Shown here in pieces: positions 44,201-52,313 of a DNA stretch of 64,000 nucleotides. The notes below the pieces were generated by a model. The model saw only the letters and a program-made list of their open reading frames with translations. It ran no database searches and had not been told where the DNA came from. The first letter of the stretch is position 1; each line of letters opens with the position of its first letter. Source of the stretch: Pseudorhodobacter antarcticus (GTDB taxonomy: Bacteria; Pseudomonadota; Alphaproteobacteria; Rhodobacterales; Rhodobacteraceae). A program made the position numbers and the translations under genes. The DNA lies in the NCBI RefSeq assembly GCF_900110135.1, contig NZ_FOCO01000005.1, positions 90,357 through 154,356 of the forward strand, read 5' to 3'.

Positions 44201-44707
44201 GCCCATTTCTTTCATCGCGCGCGATACGGCGGTGCGGATAACGGGTTCGCCAAGACGTTTGACCGCACCCCGCAGGCTGGACGCGATGCCCGGCTGGCGG
44301 TCATCCAACACACGGCCTGTCAGCATCAGCGCCCAAGTGGAGGCGTTGACAAGACTGGAGGCGGATTGACCAAGGTGTTTGCCCCAGTTTGACGGCGCGA
44401 TTTTATCCTCGATCAGCTTGTCCATCGTATCGGCATCGGGCACGCGCAACAGCGCCTCAGCCAGACACATCAGCGCGATGCCTTCATCGGTGGACAGGCC
44501 GTATTCGGCCAAAAACACCTCCATCAACCCCGGTTTGGCGCTGCCACGAATGGCGCGGACCAAATCGGCACCGCTGGCGGCAATGCGCGCGCGGTCATCA
44601 GGGGTCAGGCCCGCAGCCGCGATCAGATCGGCGATCAGCGCCGCCTCGGGCCGCAGGGATTGGCGGTCGATGATGGTCCAGGCGGTACCAATGGAATCGC
44701 GGGGCAT
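41258..44707 (-). CDS. putA: Bifunctional proline dehydrogenase / P5C dehydrogenase PutA
   Basis: 1149 residues. The proline dehydrogenase barrel lies at about 130-470 (for example GAYWDAEVKRAQ and EFQRLHGMG). The aldehyde dehydrogenase part has ETGGLNAMVVDS and the catalytic Cys at about 800 (AGQRCSALR). It oxidises proline to glutamate, with FAD and NAD. There is no N-terminal ribbon-helix-helix domain, so it should not regulate its own gene. The divergent Lrp-type gene takes that role. The ATG at 44707 follows GAGGAGAGC. A frame upstream of it overlaps the regulatory region and is discounted. Confidence 0.97.
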   Translation of the reverse strand: MPRDSIGTAWTIIDRQSLRPEAALIADLIAAAGLTPDDRARIAASGADLVRAIRGSAKPGLMEVFLAEYGLSTDEGIALMCLAEALLRVPDADTMDKLIEDKIAPSNWGKHLGQSASSLVNASTWALMLTGRVLDDRQPGIASSLRGAVKRLGEPVIRTAVSRAMKEMGKQFVLGETIEKAMTRARDLEGKGFTYSYDMLGEAARTEHDARRYHLSYTAAITAIAKAAKSKDIRENPGISVKLSALHPRYEVAKRDRVMEELVPRVRALAGLAKAAGLGFNIDAEEADRLALSLQVIEAVLSDPSLKGWDGFGVVVQAYGRRAGAVIDWLYGLADRLDRKIMVRLVKGAYWDAEVKRAQVLGLESFPVFTRKHSTDVAYISCAQKLLGMTNRIYPQFATHNAHTVAAVLDMATDKRAFEFQRLHGMGERLHDIVLEGSGTRCRIYAPVGAHRDLLAYLVRRLLENGANSSFVNQIVDEAVPPEEVAACPLTAMEATQPIESAILPTAPHLFGKRANSRGWDLTDSGDLAEIHDARAPHETALFEVRPMLAGPTAGGQRWEVKNPATGARVGHVLPASAPDVATALSAAKPWDAAPAERATVLRRAADLYEAEFGVFFALLAREAGKTLVDCVGELREAVDFLRYYAEQAAGVTLPARGIFTCISPWNFPLAIFTGQIAAALGAGNAVLAKPAEQTSLIAGVAVALLHKAGVPASALQLLPGTGADIGTALTSDARVNGVCFTGSTPTALRIRTNMAQHMDPTAPLIAETGGLNAMVVDSTALPEQAVRDILASSFQSAGQRCSALRCLYLQDDVRDTVLEMLYGAMDDLEAGDPWHLVTDTGPVIDAKAQTDIQAYIDAARAEGRVLHEARTSTNGTFIAPTVIKVRGIADMPREIFGPVLHVAPWKSGGLNAVIVDVNAMGYGLTFGLHSRIDDRVDRVVSQITAGNTYVNRNQIGAVVGSQPFGGEGLSGTGPKAGGPDYMARFTQHAASQLDGAAATSIPDTVAKSLAANPPNPAAIHTHDLPGPTGESNRLSAYARAPLLCLGPTAPQMLAQAEAVRAHGGVAVEAGQLDPAALTTLQGFSGAIWWGDATTGRAYAQALAARNGPILPLIGGLPDAAHVQLERHVCIDTTASGGNAQLLAEMGDA

Positions 44708-44770
44708 GGGCAAGCTCTCCTCTTTGGCATAGTCTACGCTGGAATCAAAAGCCGATCGTCCCGATTTGCG

Positions 44771-44798
44771 GCAATCGGCAGGCGGTTTGGCCGATTGC
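44771..44798. promoter_or_regulatory. Inverted repeat in the putA-putR intergenic region
   Basis: GCAATCGGC (44771-44779) and GCCGATTGC (44790-44798) are exact complements with a 10-base gap. A third half-site, GCCGAT, lies at 44751-44756. The element sits 13 bases before the regulator start. It suits an Lrp-type autoregulatory and putA operator. Confidence 0.55.
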
Positions 44799-44811
44799 AG
44801 GGGGGAAACCA

Positions 44812-45276
44812 ATGACGAATACACCTTTTGACCTTGACCGCTTTGACCAAGCGATTTTGCGGGTGTTGGCGGCCGAAGGGCGCATCAGTGCCACCGAGTT
44901 GGCGCGCCGGATTGGGCTGTCTAAATCCCCCACCCAAGCGCGGATGAAACGGCTGGAGGAGGCGGGGGTGATCACCGCGTACCGCGCCCAGTTGGACCCG
45001 ATCAAGATGGGCCAAGCGCATGTGGCCTTTGTGGAGGTGCGCCTGTCGGACACGCGCGAGGCGGCGTTGCAAGCGTTCAACAAAGCGGTGCTGGCAATCC
45101 CGGAGGTGGAACAGTGCCACATGATGGCGAGCCGGTTTGATTATTTGCTGAAGGTGCGGACGGGCGATATTCAAGATTATCGCCGGGTGTTGGGGGAACG
45201 GATTTCGGCGCTGCCGCATGTGGCATCGACATCGACCCATGTGGCGATGGAGGCGGTGAAAGAGGCGGGGGTTTAA
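44812..45276 (+). CDS. putR: Lrp/AsnC-family regulator, probable PutR
   Basis: 154 residues. The N-terminal helix-turn-helix (GRISATELARRIGLSKSPTQ) is followed by a C-terminal RAM effector domain (AHVAFVEVRLSD through ASRFDYLLKVRTGDI). It is divergent from putA across 104 bases containing an inverted repeat, the usual arrangement for the proline-responsive activator PutR in alphaproteobacteria. GGGGGGAAACC precedes the ATG. Confidence 0.9.
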   Translation: MTNTPFDLDRFDQAILRVLAAEGRISATELARRIGLSKSPTQARMKRLEEAGVITAYRAQLDPIKMGQAHVAFVEVRLSDTREAALQAFNKAVLAIPEVEQCHMMASRFDYLLKVRTGDIQDYRRVLGERISALPHVASTSTHVAMEAVKEAGV

Positions 45277-45310
45277 GCGTGTAACGGGCTGGTTGGTTGT
45301 GTGGGGGGGC

Positions 45311-45333
45311 GGTGGGTTGCACCCACCCTACGC
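45311..45333. repeat. Short intergenic repeat, copy 2 (GGTGGGTTGCACCCACC hairpin)
   Basis: GGTGGGT-TGC-ACCCACC is a perfect 7-bp stem, followed by CTACGC. It matches 15354-15377 with one base changed in the middle. It lies between the convergent ends of putR and the inositol-phosphatase gene. Confidence 0.6.
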
Positions 45334-45452
45334 GCGCTGCCAAAAGCCTGCGCCAAAGATGGGGTATCCCACGCAGGGCTTTGATTTTAGCTTGGACCGC
45401 AGTTTATGCGCCCTTGCCCCGCAGGGCGAATGGGCGAGGGATTAGGGCCGCA

Positions 45453-46241
45453 TCATTCGCCGCGAATAACCCGGCGGAACCCTTCGAACAAAGGGTCGTT
45501 GGCGCAAACGATGGACCCTTTGACCAAAGGATCATCGCCTTCGCGGATGGCCGAAACCATGCCGCCCGCCTCGCGGACCAACACCAATCCGGCGGCAATA
45601 TCCCATGGCTGCACGCCGCGTTCCCAATAGCCGTCAAACCGACCCGCGGCGACGTAAGCCATGTTCAACGCGGCAGAGCCCCAGCTGCGCACACCAGCAC
45701 AAACAGGGGAAAGCCGGGCGAAATCTTGCAAGGATGCGGGCAGGGTGCCTTTGCCACTGTGCGGCACGCCCGTTGCAAAAATGCTTTCATGCATGGCACG
45801 CCGACCCGAAACGCGCAAACGGCTTTCGTTCATCCATGCGCCGCTGCCTTTTTCGGCCCAGAACATTTCATCCTTGGCAGCGTCAAAAATCACGCCAGCG
45901 ATGATTTCGCCTTTATGTTCCAGCGCGATGGATACGGCCCAATGCGGCAGGCCGTGCAAAAAGTTGGTGGTGCCGTCCAGCGGGTCCACGATCCAGCGGC
46001 GGGTAGGGTCCACGCCTTCGGTCTCGCGGCTTTCCTCGCCCAGAAAACCATAGGTGGGGCGGTCGCCCAACAACGCTTCGCGCAGGGCCTTTTCCGCCTC
46101 GCGGTCAGCGCGTGTCACAAAATCGCCCGGCCCTTTTGAGGAAACCTGAAGGTTTTCCACTTCACGGAAATCCTTGACCAAAGCGCGCCCAACTTTGCGG
46201 GCCGCCTTTTTCATCAAGTTGAGGTTCGCGCTGCCTTGCAT
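45453..46241 (-). CDS. suhB: Inositol monophosphatase family protein (SuhB-like)
   Basis: 262 residues. Metal-binding motifs: FLGEES (about 66-71), IVDPLDGTTNFLHG (about 84-97) and QPWDIAAGLVLVREAGG near the C-terminus. Substrate in bacteria may be inositol-1-phosphate or another sugar phosphate. SuhB proteins also act in rRNA antitermination in E. coli. Which applies here cannot be decided. The ATG at 46241 is upstream of MKKAARKVG; the start within the first ten residues is not certain. Confidence 0.9.
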   Translation of the reverse strand: MQGSANLNLMKKAARKVGRALVKDFREVENLQVSSKGPGDFVTRADREAEKALREALLGDRPTYGFLGEESRETEGVDPTRRWIVDPLDGTTNFLHGLPHWAVSIALEHKGEIIAGVIFDAAKDEMFWAEKGSGAWMNESRLRVSGRRAMHESIFATGVPHSGKGTLPASLQDFARLSPVCAGVRSWGSAALNMAYVAAGRFDGYWERGVQPWDIAAGLVLVREAGGMVSAIREGDDPLVKGSIVCANDPLFEGFRRVIRGE

Positions 46242-46433
46242 GCTTTCGCTCCATCCGTGTCGGGCCGTGTCCGGCCAAACCCTATAGCTGCGCGGGGTGC
46301 GGATGCCAAGGGGGGCAGGGCACCTGCAGATGTTTCACGCATTGCCCGGCCAAAGCCAAAGGGGAAGTCGGTATTTTTGGCCGTATGACCTGTCGTTGGC
46401 AGTAATTGAAGCCCATACGGCTGTGATTAGGGG

Positions 46434-46450
46434 TAATTTTAGGAAAATTA
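46434..46450. promoter_or_regulatory. AT-rich palindrome upstream of the universal stress gene
   Basis: TAATTTT-AGG-AAAATTA is a perfect palindrome in an otherwise GC-rich region. A candidate -10 (CATAAT) lies 16 bases after it at 46467-46472, so the palindrome covers the -35 position. This fits an activator or repressor site. Confidence 0.4.
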
Positions 46451-46525
46451 TCTTTCGATATTGGGGCATAATGTCGCAGGCGGGGCAAATGCCCGCGCCA
46501 AATCAAGACCAAGGGGAGAGATATA

Positions 46526-46960
46526 ATGCCTGACACAATCGTTGTGGCTTGCGATGGGTCCGCCGCGTCCGGTCGTGCGATGGATTTTGCCCATGCCCGC
46601 GCAATGCAGCAAAAAGCTGACTTGTTGGTGGTGCATGTGCTGGAATGGTCGCCATACAGCTTTTTGACCAAAGAAGAGATTGAGGAGCGTCACGGGCGGC
46701 GCAAGGAGGAACTTGCCCGCGCCGAAACCGCCATTATCGCGCCTATCACGGCGAAATATGCCGGAAAAGGTGTCGAAATCACTGCGATGGTCAAATACGG
46801 CCATGTGGTGGACACGTTGGTGGAGGTCGCGGAGAAAGCGCGCGCCACTGAAATCATCTCGGGCCGGACCGGCAATTCGGGCGTGATGACCCGCGTGTTC
46901 GGATCCGTTGCGGGCACTTTGGCGCAAGTGTCGCCTGTGCCTTGCACAATCGTGCCGTGA
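46526..46960 (+). CDS. Universal stress protein (UspA family)
   Basis: 144 residues. The start has IVVACDGSAASGRAMDFA. The C-terminal ATP-binding pattern G-2x-G-9x-G-S is complete in GRTGNSGVMTRVFGSVAGTL. It is a cytoplasmic nucleotide-binding stress protein. AAGGGGAGAGATATA gives a good ribosome-binding site. It lies 21 bases before the AGCS symporter gene and probably shares its transcript, so it may modulate or be co-regulated with that transporter. Confidence 0.93.
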   Translation: MPDTIVVACDGSAASGRAMDFAHARAMQQKADLLVVHVLEWSPYSFLTKEEIEERHGRRKEELARAETAIIAPITAKYAGKGVEITAMVKYGHVVDTLVEVAEKARATEIISGRTGNSGVMTRVFGSVAGTLAQVSPVPCTIVP

Positions 46961-46981
46961 ACCATTCAAAGGGAGAGTAGA

Positions 46982-48517
46982 ATGTTCCATATACCCCGCG
47001 CGCTTGTCGCGTTGGCGGGTCTGTTTGCTGCTGGCAGCGCACAGGCCTCCTCTGTCGATCAAGCGGTTAATGAGATTTTTGCCAGTTCAACCGGCTGGTT
47101 TGTCAACTTCATCTTTGCCCCGTTCCCTTTCACCAACTTCCCGTGGATTGTGGCTTGGTTGGTGATCGCTGCATCGTTTTTTACGCTGTATTTTGGGTTT
47201 ATTCAGTTCCGCGTCATTCGCCATTCGCTGCATATCGTTTCGGGGAAATATTCGGACCCCGATGATGCGGGCGAGGTGTCGCATTTCCAAGCGCTGGCCA
47301 CCGCGTTGTCGGGCACCGTGGGTTTGGGCAATATCGCGGGCGTTGCTGTTGCTGTTAGCATTGGTGGGGCTGGTGCGACGTTCTGGATGATTTTGGCAGG
47401 CCTTTTGGGCATGGCGTCAAAGTTTACGGAATGTACGCTGGGCGTGAAATACCGCAATGAATATGCCAACGGCTCCGTTTCCGGCGGCCCGATGTATTAC
47501 ATGGTCAAAGGGTTTGCGGAACGCGGTTTGCCGGGTGGCAGATTTTTGGCCATTTTGTTTTCCATCTTTTGCGTTCTTGGCGCATTGGGCGGCGGCAATA
47601 TGTTTCAGGCCAACCAAGCGCATGGGCAGTTGACCAACATCTTTGGCGATTTTCCGGGCTGGATTACAGGCGTGATCTTTGCGGGTATTGTTTTTGCGGT
47701 GATCATCGGTGGTTTGAAATCCATCGCGCAGGTCACTGAAAAAGTGGTTCCCTTCATGGGCATCATGTATGTGGGTGCGGCGCTGATCATTTTGATCATG
47801 AATTATCAGCACATTCTGCCAGCATTTGGCCAGATCATCGACGGGGCGTTCACCGATTCGGGCGTTGTGGGCGGTGTGGTTGGCGCGTTGATCCAAGGGT
47901 TCAAACGGGCCGCGTTTTCCAACGAGGCGGGGGTTGGTTCTGCTGCCATCGCCCACTCGGCGGTGCGCACAAAGGAACCGATCACCGAAGGGTTCGTGTC
48001 GCTGTTGGAGCCGTTTATCGACACCGTGGTGATCTGTACCATGACCGCCTTGGTGATCATCATCACCGGGCAGTTGATGGTGGACCCTGCAACCGGCATG
48101 TACATTTTGAATGAAGGTGGCACGATCCAGACGCTTGACGGATCATCGGGGGTTGGCTTGACCTCGGCCGCGTTTGGGTCTGCGTTTTCGTGGTTCCCGT
48201 ATGTGTTGGCTGTGGCCGTGTTGCTGTTCGCCTTTTCCACCATGATTTCATGGTCTTATTATGGGTTGAAAGCGTGGACCTATATGTTTGGCGAAGGCAA
48301 AAAGCAGGAGATGACGTTCAAGGTGATCTTTTGCATCTTTGTGGTCATCGGGGCATCGGCCAACCTTGGCCCTGTGATCGACTTCTCGGATGCGGCAATC
48401 TTTGCGATGGCTGTGGTCAACATCTTTGCGCTGTATTTCTTGATGCCCATCGTGAAGGCAGAGCTGAAAAGCTATCTGACCCGGTTGGAAGAAGGCAAGA
48501 TCAAGCGCTTTCACTAA
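46982..48517 (+). CDS. Alanine/glycine:cation symporter, AGCS family
   Basis: 511 residues with about ten membrane segments. The AGCS signature appears in ALSGTVGLGNIAGVAVAVSI and ASKFTECTLGVKYR, with NEAGVGSAAIAH in the middle. It imports Ala or Gly with Na+. The first 22 residues resemble a cleavable signal peptide (LFAAGSAQA). GGGAGAGTAGA precedes the ATG. The uptake of glycine or alanine fits the sarcosine and amino-acid catabolic theme of the window. Confidence 0.93.
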   Translation: MFHIPRALVALAGLFAAGSAQASSVDQAVNEIFASSTGWFVNFIFAPFPFTNFPWIVAWLVIAASFFTLYFGFIQFRVIRHSLHIVSGKYSDPDDAGEVSHFQALATALSGTVGLGNIAGVAVAVSIGGAGATFWMILAGLLGMASKFTECTLGVKYRNEYANGSVSGGPMYYMVKGFAERGLPGGRFLAILFSIFCVLGALGGGNMFQANQAHGQLTNIFGDFPGWITGVIFAGIVFAVIIGGLKSIAQVTEKVVPFMGIMYVGAALIILIMNYQHILPAFGQIIDGAFTDSGVVGGVVGALIQGFKRAAFSNEAGVGSAAIAHSAVRTKEPITEGFVSLLEPFIDTVVICTMTALVIIITGQLMVDPATGMYILNEGGTIQTLDGSSGVGLTSAAFGSAFSWFPYVLAVAVLLFAFSTMISWSYYGLKAWTYMFGEGKKQEMTFKVIFCIFVVIGASANLGPVIDFSDAAIFAMAVVNIFALYFLMPIVKAELKSYLTRLEEGKIKRFH

Positions 48518-48533
48518 CTTGTTGTAACATTGG

Positions 48534-48565
48534 AAAACGCCGGGCCATGTGGGCCCGGCGTTTTT
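48534..48565. terminator. Bidirectional terminator between AGCS symporter and bioY
   Basis: AAAACGCCGGGCC pairs with GGCCCGGCGTTTTT across a 5-base loop, with T-runs on both strands. It lies between two converging genes. Confidence 0.92.
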
Positions 48566-48567
48566 CG

Positions 48568-49110
48568 TTATGGGCGCGACAGGATGGACGCGGGGCGCAG
48601 TTTTGCCAGCCCTTGGGTGATGATAATGGCCAGCCCCACCTTCAAAATATCGCCGGGGATAAACACGGCCATAACCCCGGCTGCCGCCATCCAGCTTTTG
48701 CCCAGCACCAGCGCAAACCCGGTGATGCCCATCGCATACAGCACCACAACGCCGCCAATCAGCGCCCCCGCACCCGCCGCAGCGCCAATGGGCGCGCGCC
48801 AGTTTTCCACAATCCAGCCCGTTACAAAGGCCGCCACCGGAAAGCCCACCACAAAGCCCACAGTGGGGCCAGCAAACACGCCAAGGCCGCCACGCCCGCC
48901 CGACAGCAAAGGCAGGCCAAGCGCCACCAAGCCCACAAACAGCAGCGCCGCCAAGGCGCCGCGCCGTGCGCCAAGGATTGTGCCGCACAGCATCACACCC
49001 AAGCTTTGCGCCGTGACGGGGATGCCAAAGGCCAGCGTGATTTGCGGCACAAGGCCCAGCACCGCGATTAGGGCGGCAAACAGGGCGATATAAGCAATAT
49101 TTTTTTCCAT
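48568..49110 (-). CDS. bioY: Biotin ECF transporter substrate-binding protein BioY
   Basis: 180 residues with about six hydrophobic segments. Signature parts are VPQITLAFGIPVTAQSLGVM and LGARRGALAALLFVGLVALG, then GGRGGLGVFAGPTVGFVVGF. It binds biotin in the membrane and works with BioN and BioM. The start is one of three consecutive ATG codons; the third (49110) is placed best behind AAAGGA. The upstream frame overlaps bioN and is not used. Confidence 0.95.
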   Translation of the reverse strand: MEKNIAYIALFAALIAVLGLVPQITLAFGIPVTAQSLGVMLCGTILGARRGALAALLFVGLVALGLPLLSGGRGGLGVFAGPTVGFVVGFPVAAFVTGWIVENWRAPIGAAAGAGALIGGVVVLYAMGITGFALVLGKSWMAAAGVMAVFIPGDILKVGLAIIITQGLAKLRPASILSRP

Positions 49111-49126
49111 CATCATTCCTTTAGGG

Positions 49127-49723
49127 TCATAATCCACCGCGCGCGCGGATCGCTTCGGCCACATGGTCGGCATCGTCCAGCGCCATCAGGCCAAGCGGCA
49201 GGATGATGCGCCAATTCACCCGATGCTGCGACCTTGCGCGCCATGCCTGCCCGAGCAGCGCGGCCTTGTCCATCAAAACCGGAGTAAAGCGGATAACCAG
49301 CGCAATCGCCACCGCCAGCGCGCGGGGGGAAAGGCCAAAGCGGGCCAAAGGGGCGGTGGTGCGTTCAACAACCGCGATCATCTCTGCCAGTTGTGTGGTC
49401 ATCGTCACCAGATTGGCCAGCGCCACCGCGATCAGCATTTTGCCCGCCAGCACCGCACCTGCCGCGATGTCGCCAGTCCAAAGATGCCACAGCGCAAGGA
49501 TGACCAAAAACAGCCATAGTGGGCGCAGCAATGCGGCCCCGTGCCGCGCAAACTGCCAACCAAAGGCCAGATATACGGCGGCGGTTGCGCAAAGGGCCGC
49601 CCCCACCAGCAGCGGCGATTGCAATTGAAACAGCGCCACACTGACCACGGCCAAACCCAGCAGTTTTGGCCCCGCACCAATGCGGTGCACCGGAGTTTTA
49701 ATCGGGCAGGTCAGTGTCAGCAT
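49127..49723 (-). CDS. bioN: ECF transporter transmembrane protein BioN
   Basis: 198 residues. Membrane segments occupy the N-terminal half. The coupling helices of EcfT proteins are seen in the C-terminal half: QAWRARSQHRVNW and EAIRARGGL, the Ala-Arg-Gly/Ser motifs. It connects BioY to the ATPase BioM. It overlaps bioM by 26 bases, so the two are likely coupled. Confidence 0.9.
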   Translation of the reverse strand: MLTLTCPIKTPVHRIGAGPKLLGLAVVSVALFQLQSPLLVGAALCATAAVYLAFGWQFARHGAALLRPLWLFLVILALWHLWTGDIAAGAVLAGKMLIAVALANLVTMTTQLAEMIAVVERTTAPLARFGLSPRALAVAIALVIRFTPVLMDKAALLGQAWRARSQHRVNWRIILPLGLMALDDADHVAEAIRARGGL

Positions 49724-50447
49724 CGGCCGCCCCCAATGTATCCATCGCGGCGGTGAACGTGGTCAAAACCGCGCCCGCCGCACCATCGGCGCGCAGGCGG
49801 CCACCGTCCAGCCAGATCACACGGTCATAGCCCGCCAGTGCTACAGGGTCATGGGTGATCAAGATCAAGCGTTGCGGCAGGGCGGCCAACGCGCGGGTCA
49901 ACCGGATTTGGGTGGGCAGATCAAGGCCCGCAAAAGGTTCATCCAGCAGAATGGTTTGCGGGGCCATGGCCAGCACCGACAGCAAGCACAAAAAATGCCG
50001 CTGGCCTTGGGACAGGGCGCTGACCGGGCGATCATGCCAATGGCTGCGGCCATGCTGGGCCAATAGGGCGCGCACGGCGGCACTGGCGGCAGCTTTGGTT
50101 TGGCCTTGTTGGTGCAGGCCAAAGGCCAATTCTTCGGCCACAGTGGGGAAAATGATTTGGTGATCGGGGTTTTGGAACAAAATCCCCAAGCGGTGCAGCA
50201 TCGCCTTGCGGTCGCGCGCGGGGTCCAAACCGTCCACACGCACAGCACCTGTGGTGGGGGGCACCAGCCCTGACAACAGACGCAGCAGGCTGGTCTTGCC
50301 CGACCCGTTGCGCCCCACAATGCCGATGCGCGCCTCGGTCAAGGTCAGGGTCAAATCGGCCAGAATGGCGCGGCCCGCGACGCTGTATCCGGCGTTTTCA
50401 AGCGTGATCGCGGGGATGGGTGGCGTGTGGGCCAATTTGGGGGCCAA
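49698..50447 (-). CDS. bioM: ECF transporter ATPase BioM
   Basis: 249 residues. Walker A GRNGSGKTSLLR, the Q-loop FQNPDHQ, the ABC signature ALSQGQRHF and Walker B TILLDEPFAGLD. It powers biotin uptake with BioN and BioY. No ATG or GTG is found in frame before the ABC domain starts. A TTG at 50447 is the most plausible start, but no clear ribosome-binding site is visible and a stop lies 27 bases above. The exact N-terminus is therefore uncertain. Confidence 0.92.
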   Translation of the reverse strand: MAPKLAHTPPIPAITLENAGYSVAGRAILADLTLTLTEARIGIVGRNGSGKTSLLRLLSGLVPPTTGAVRVDGLDPARDRKAMLHRLGILFQNPDHQIIFPTVAEELAFGLHQQGQTKAAASAAVRALLAQHGRSHWHDRPVSALSQGQRHFLCLLSVLAMAPQTILLDEPFAGLDLPTQIRLTRALAALPQRLILITHDPVALAGYDRVIWLDGGRLRADGAAGAVLTTFTAAMDTLGAADADTDLPD

Positions 50448-50505
50448 TCTGTGGGCAAGCGGTTCGCAGGGCTTTTACCCCGCCTGTGCCCCCCTGCCAA
50501 GCATA

Positions 50506-50542
50506 CAAAAAAGGCCGGGCGACCCAAAAGGGAAACCCGGCC
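50506..50542 (-). terminator. Terminator after the glycine-rich lipoprotein gene
   Basis: On the minus strand GGCCGGG pairs with CCCGGCC across a 16-base loop that has its own CCC/GGG pairing, followed by TTTTTT. It lies 49 bases behind the 50591-50851 gene. Confidence 0.8.
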
Positions 50543-50590
50543 AAGTCGCACACGAGGGACGTGTGGTCGGGCAAGCCCGACAGGGAACGC

Positions 50591-50851
50591 CTAGCAAGCA
50601 GCGATGAACCGTTCACCACGACTGTTGCGGTAATAACATTGGCCTTGCTTTGGGGCAGTCCCGATCAAGGTGGAGGCGGCAAGCCCGGCAGCGGCCCCAA
50701 GGGCGGCGCCAGCCAAACGGTTGTCGCCGTCCGATATGGCAGCGCCCAAGACGCCACCCGCAACGGCCCCCGCAGTGGCGTTTTGGTTGGCGGTTTGGCA
50801 CCCGGTCAAGGCGAGGGCCACAAGTGGCAGGCAAAGCAAAAATGATTTCAT
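50591..50851 (-). CDS. Small glycine-zipper lipoprotein
   Basis: 86 residues. The signal peptide MKSFLLCLPLVALALTGC ends with the lipobox LTGC. The middle is a glycine-zipper stretch (AGAVAGGVLGAAI and AGAALGAAAGLAAS), as in 17-kDa surface antigen-like proteins. The C-terminus has two cysteines (QCYYRNSRGERFIAAC). It is likely anchored in the outer membrane. Function unknown. The upstream open frame is discarded because the lipoprotein signal starts at 50851. Confidence 0.82.
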   Translation of the reverse strand: MKSFLLCLPLVALALTGCQTANQNATAGAVAGGVLGAAISDGDNRLAGAALGAAAGLAASTLIGTAPKQGQCYYRNSRGERFIAAC

Positions 50852-50891
50852 GGGTGATCTCCAATTCAGGCAGCTATTGGGATCACAACGC

Positions 50892-50921
50892 AACGGGGCG
50901 GGAAATGGTTCCCGCCCCGTT
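50892..50921. terminator. Hairpin between gabT and the lipoprotein gene
   Basis: ACGGGGCGGGAA (50893-50904) pairs with TTCCCGCCCCGT (50909-50920) across ATGG. It lies behind gabT on the minus strand. The T-run is weak, so efficiency is uncertain. Confidence 0.65.
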
Positions 50922-50948
50922 TGATTTGGTTTTGATATCAGCGCCGCA

Positions 50949-52229
50949 TCAGGCGGGCAGGCGGGCTGCGATCACCGATTCTTCCAAAATATCCATCGCT
51001 TCGGCGAAATGCGCGTCGGGAATGGTGATCGGCGCAAGGAAGCGAATGACGTTGCCATACACCCCGCAGGTCAGCAAAATCAGATGACGTTTCAACGCCT
51101 CGGCGCGCACGCGGTTGGTGAAATCGGCGTCGGGCGCATGGGTTGTGGGGTGGCCAAATTCCACGGCAACCATAAAGCCGGGGCCGCGAATATCTATCAC
51201 CTCGGGCGAGGTGGAGCGGATGGATTCCAGCTTTTGGCGCAAGCGGCTGCCCAACTCATTGGCGCGGTCGCACAGGTTTTCCTCCTCGATCACGTCCAGC
51301 ACGGCGTTGGCGGCGGCGATGCCCAATGGGTTGCCCGCATAGGTGCCGCCCAAACCACCGGGCCGCGCCGCATCCATCAATTCCGCACGGCCCGTGACAG
51401 CGGCCAGTGGCAGGCCACCCGCCAACCCCTTGGCCATGCAAGTAATATCGGCGGCCACGTCATAGCCATGCATCGCAAACATGGTGCCGGTGCGTGCAAA
51501 GCCTGTCTGCACCTCATCCGCGATCAAGATGATGCCGTGTTCATTGCAAAACGCGCGCAGGCTGCGCAGCAAATCCGGCGGCGCGGGGTAAAATCCACCT
51601 TCGCCCTGCACGGGTTCAAAGATAATGGCGGCAACGCGGTCGGGGTCCAGATCGGATTTGAACAGCTTGTTCAATGACGACATCGCATCGGCGGTGGACA
51701 CCCCATGAATATCCTGCGGGAACGGCACATGGTAGACATCGGGCATCATCGCGCCAAAGCCTTTTTTATACGGCTCCACCTTGCCTGTCAGCGACATGCC
51801 CATGAATGTGCGGCCATGAAACGCGCCGCCAAAGGCGATAATCGCAGGGCGGTTCGTGGCAATCCGCGCAATTTTAATTGCATTTTCAACCGCTTCAGCA
51901 CCCGTGGTGACAAAGATGGTCTTTTTGGTAAAATCACCCGGCACCAGTTCGTTCAAGCGTTCGGCAAGGCGCACATAGGGTTCATAGGGCATGACCTGAT
52001 GACAGGTGTGGGTGAAACGGCCCAACTGTTCGGTCACCGCGGCCATCACCTTTGGGTGGCAATGCCCGGTGTTGACCACGGCAATCCCAGCGGCAAAGTC
52101 GATATAGCGGTTGCCCTCAATATCCCACACTTCGGCGTTCAGCGCACGATCGGCATAAATCTGCGTCATCATACCAACCCCGCGAGAGATCGCCTCATCT
52201 TTGCGCTTGGCCACGTCTGCGTTCAACAT
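50949..52229 (-). CDS. gabT: 4-aminobutyrate aminotransferase
   Basis: 426 residues, class III PLP aminotransferase. The PLP lysine is at about 267 in ITCMAKGLAGGLPLAAV. Other class III elements are ADEVQTGFARTGTMFA, GAFHGRTFMGMSLTG and FEPVQGEGGF. GabT moves the amino group of GABA to 2-oxoglutarate. No gabD or gabR is adjacent. Relatives acting on ornithine or 5-aminovalerate cannot be excluded. Confidence 0.92.
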   Translation of the reverse strand: MLNADVAKRKDEAISRGVGMMTQIYADRALNAEVWDIEGNRYIDFAAGIAVVNTGHCHPKVMAAVTEQLGRFTHTCHQVMPYEPYVRLAERLNELVPGDFTKKTIFVTTGAEAVENAIKIARIATNRPAIIAFGGAFHGRTFMGMSLTGKVEPYKKGFGAMMPDVYHVPFPQDIHGVSTADAMSSLNKLFKSDLDPDRVAAIIFEPVQGEGGFYPAPPDLLRSLRAFCNEHGIILIADEVQTGFARTGTMFAMHGYDVAADITCMAKGLAGGLPLAAVTGRAELMDAARPGGLGGTYAGNPLGIAAANAVLDVIEEENLCDRANELGSRLRQKLESIRSTSPEVIDIRGPGFMVAVEFGHPTTHAPDADFTNRVRAEALKRHLILLTCGVYGNVIRFLAPITIPDAHFAEAMDILEESVIAARLPA

Positions 52230-52313
52230 TGTCAGTACCCCGATTGGAATTTTGTGTGATTTGACCCGTTTTTGCGCGCCGCTTCAACAGGTGAATGGCG
52301 ATTTGGGTGCGGC

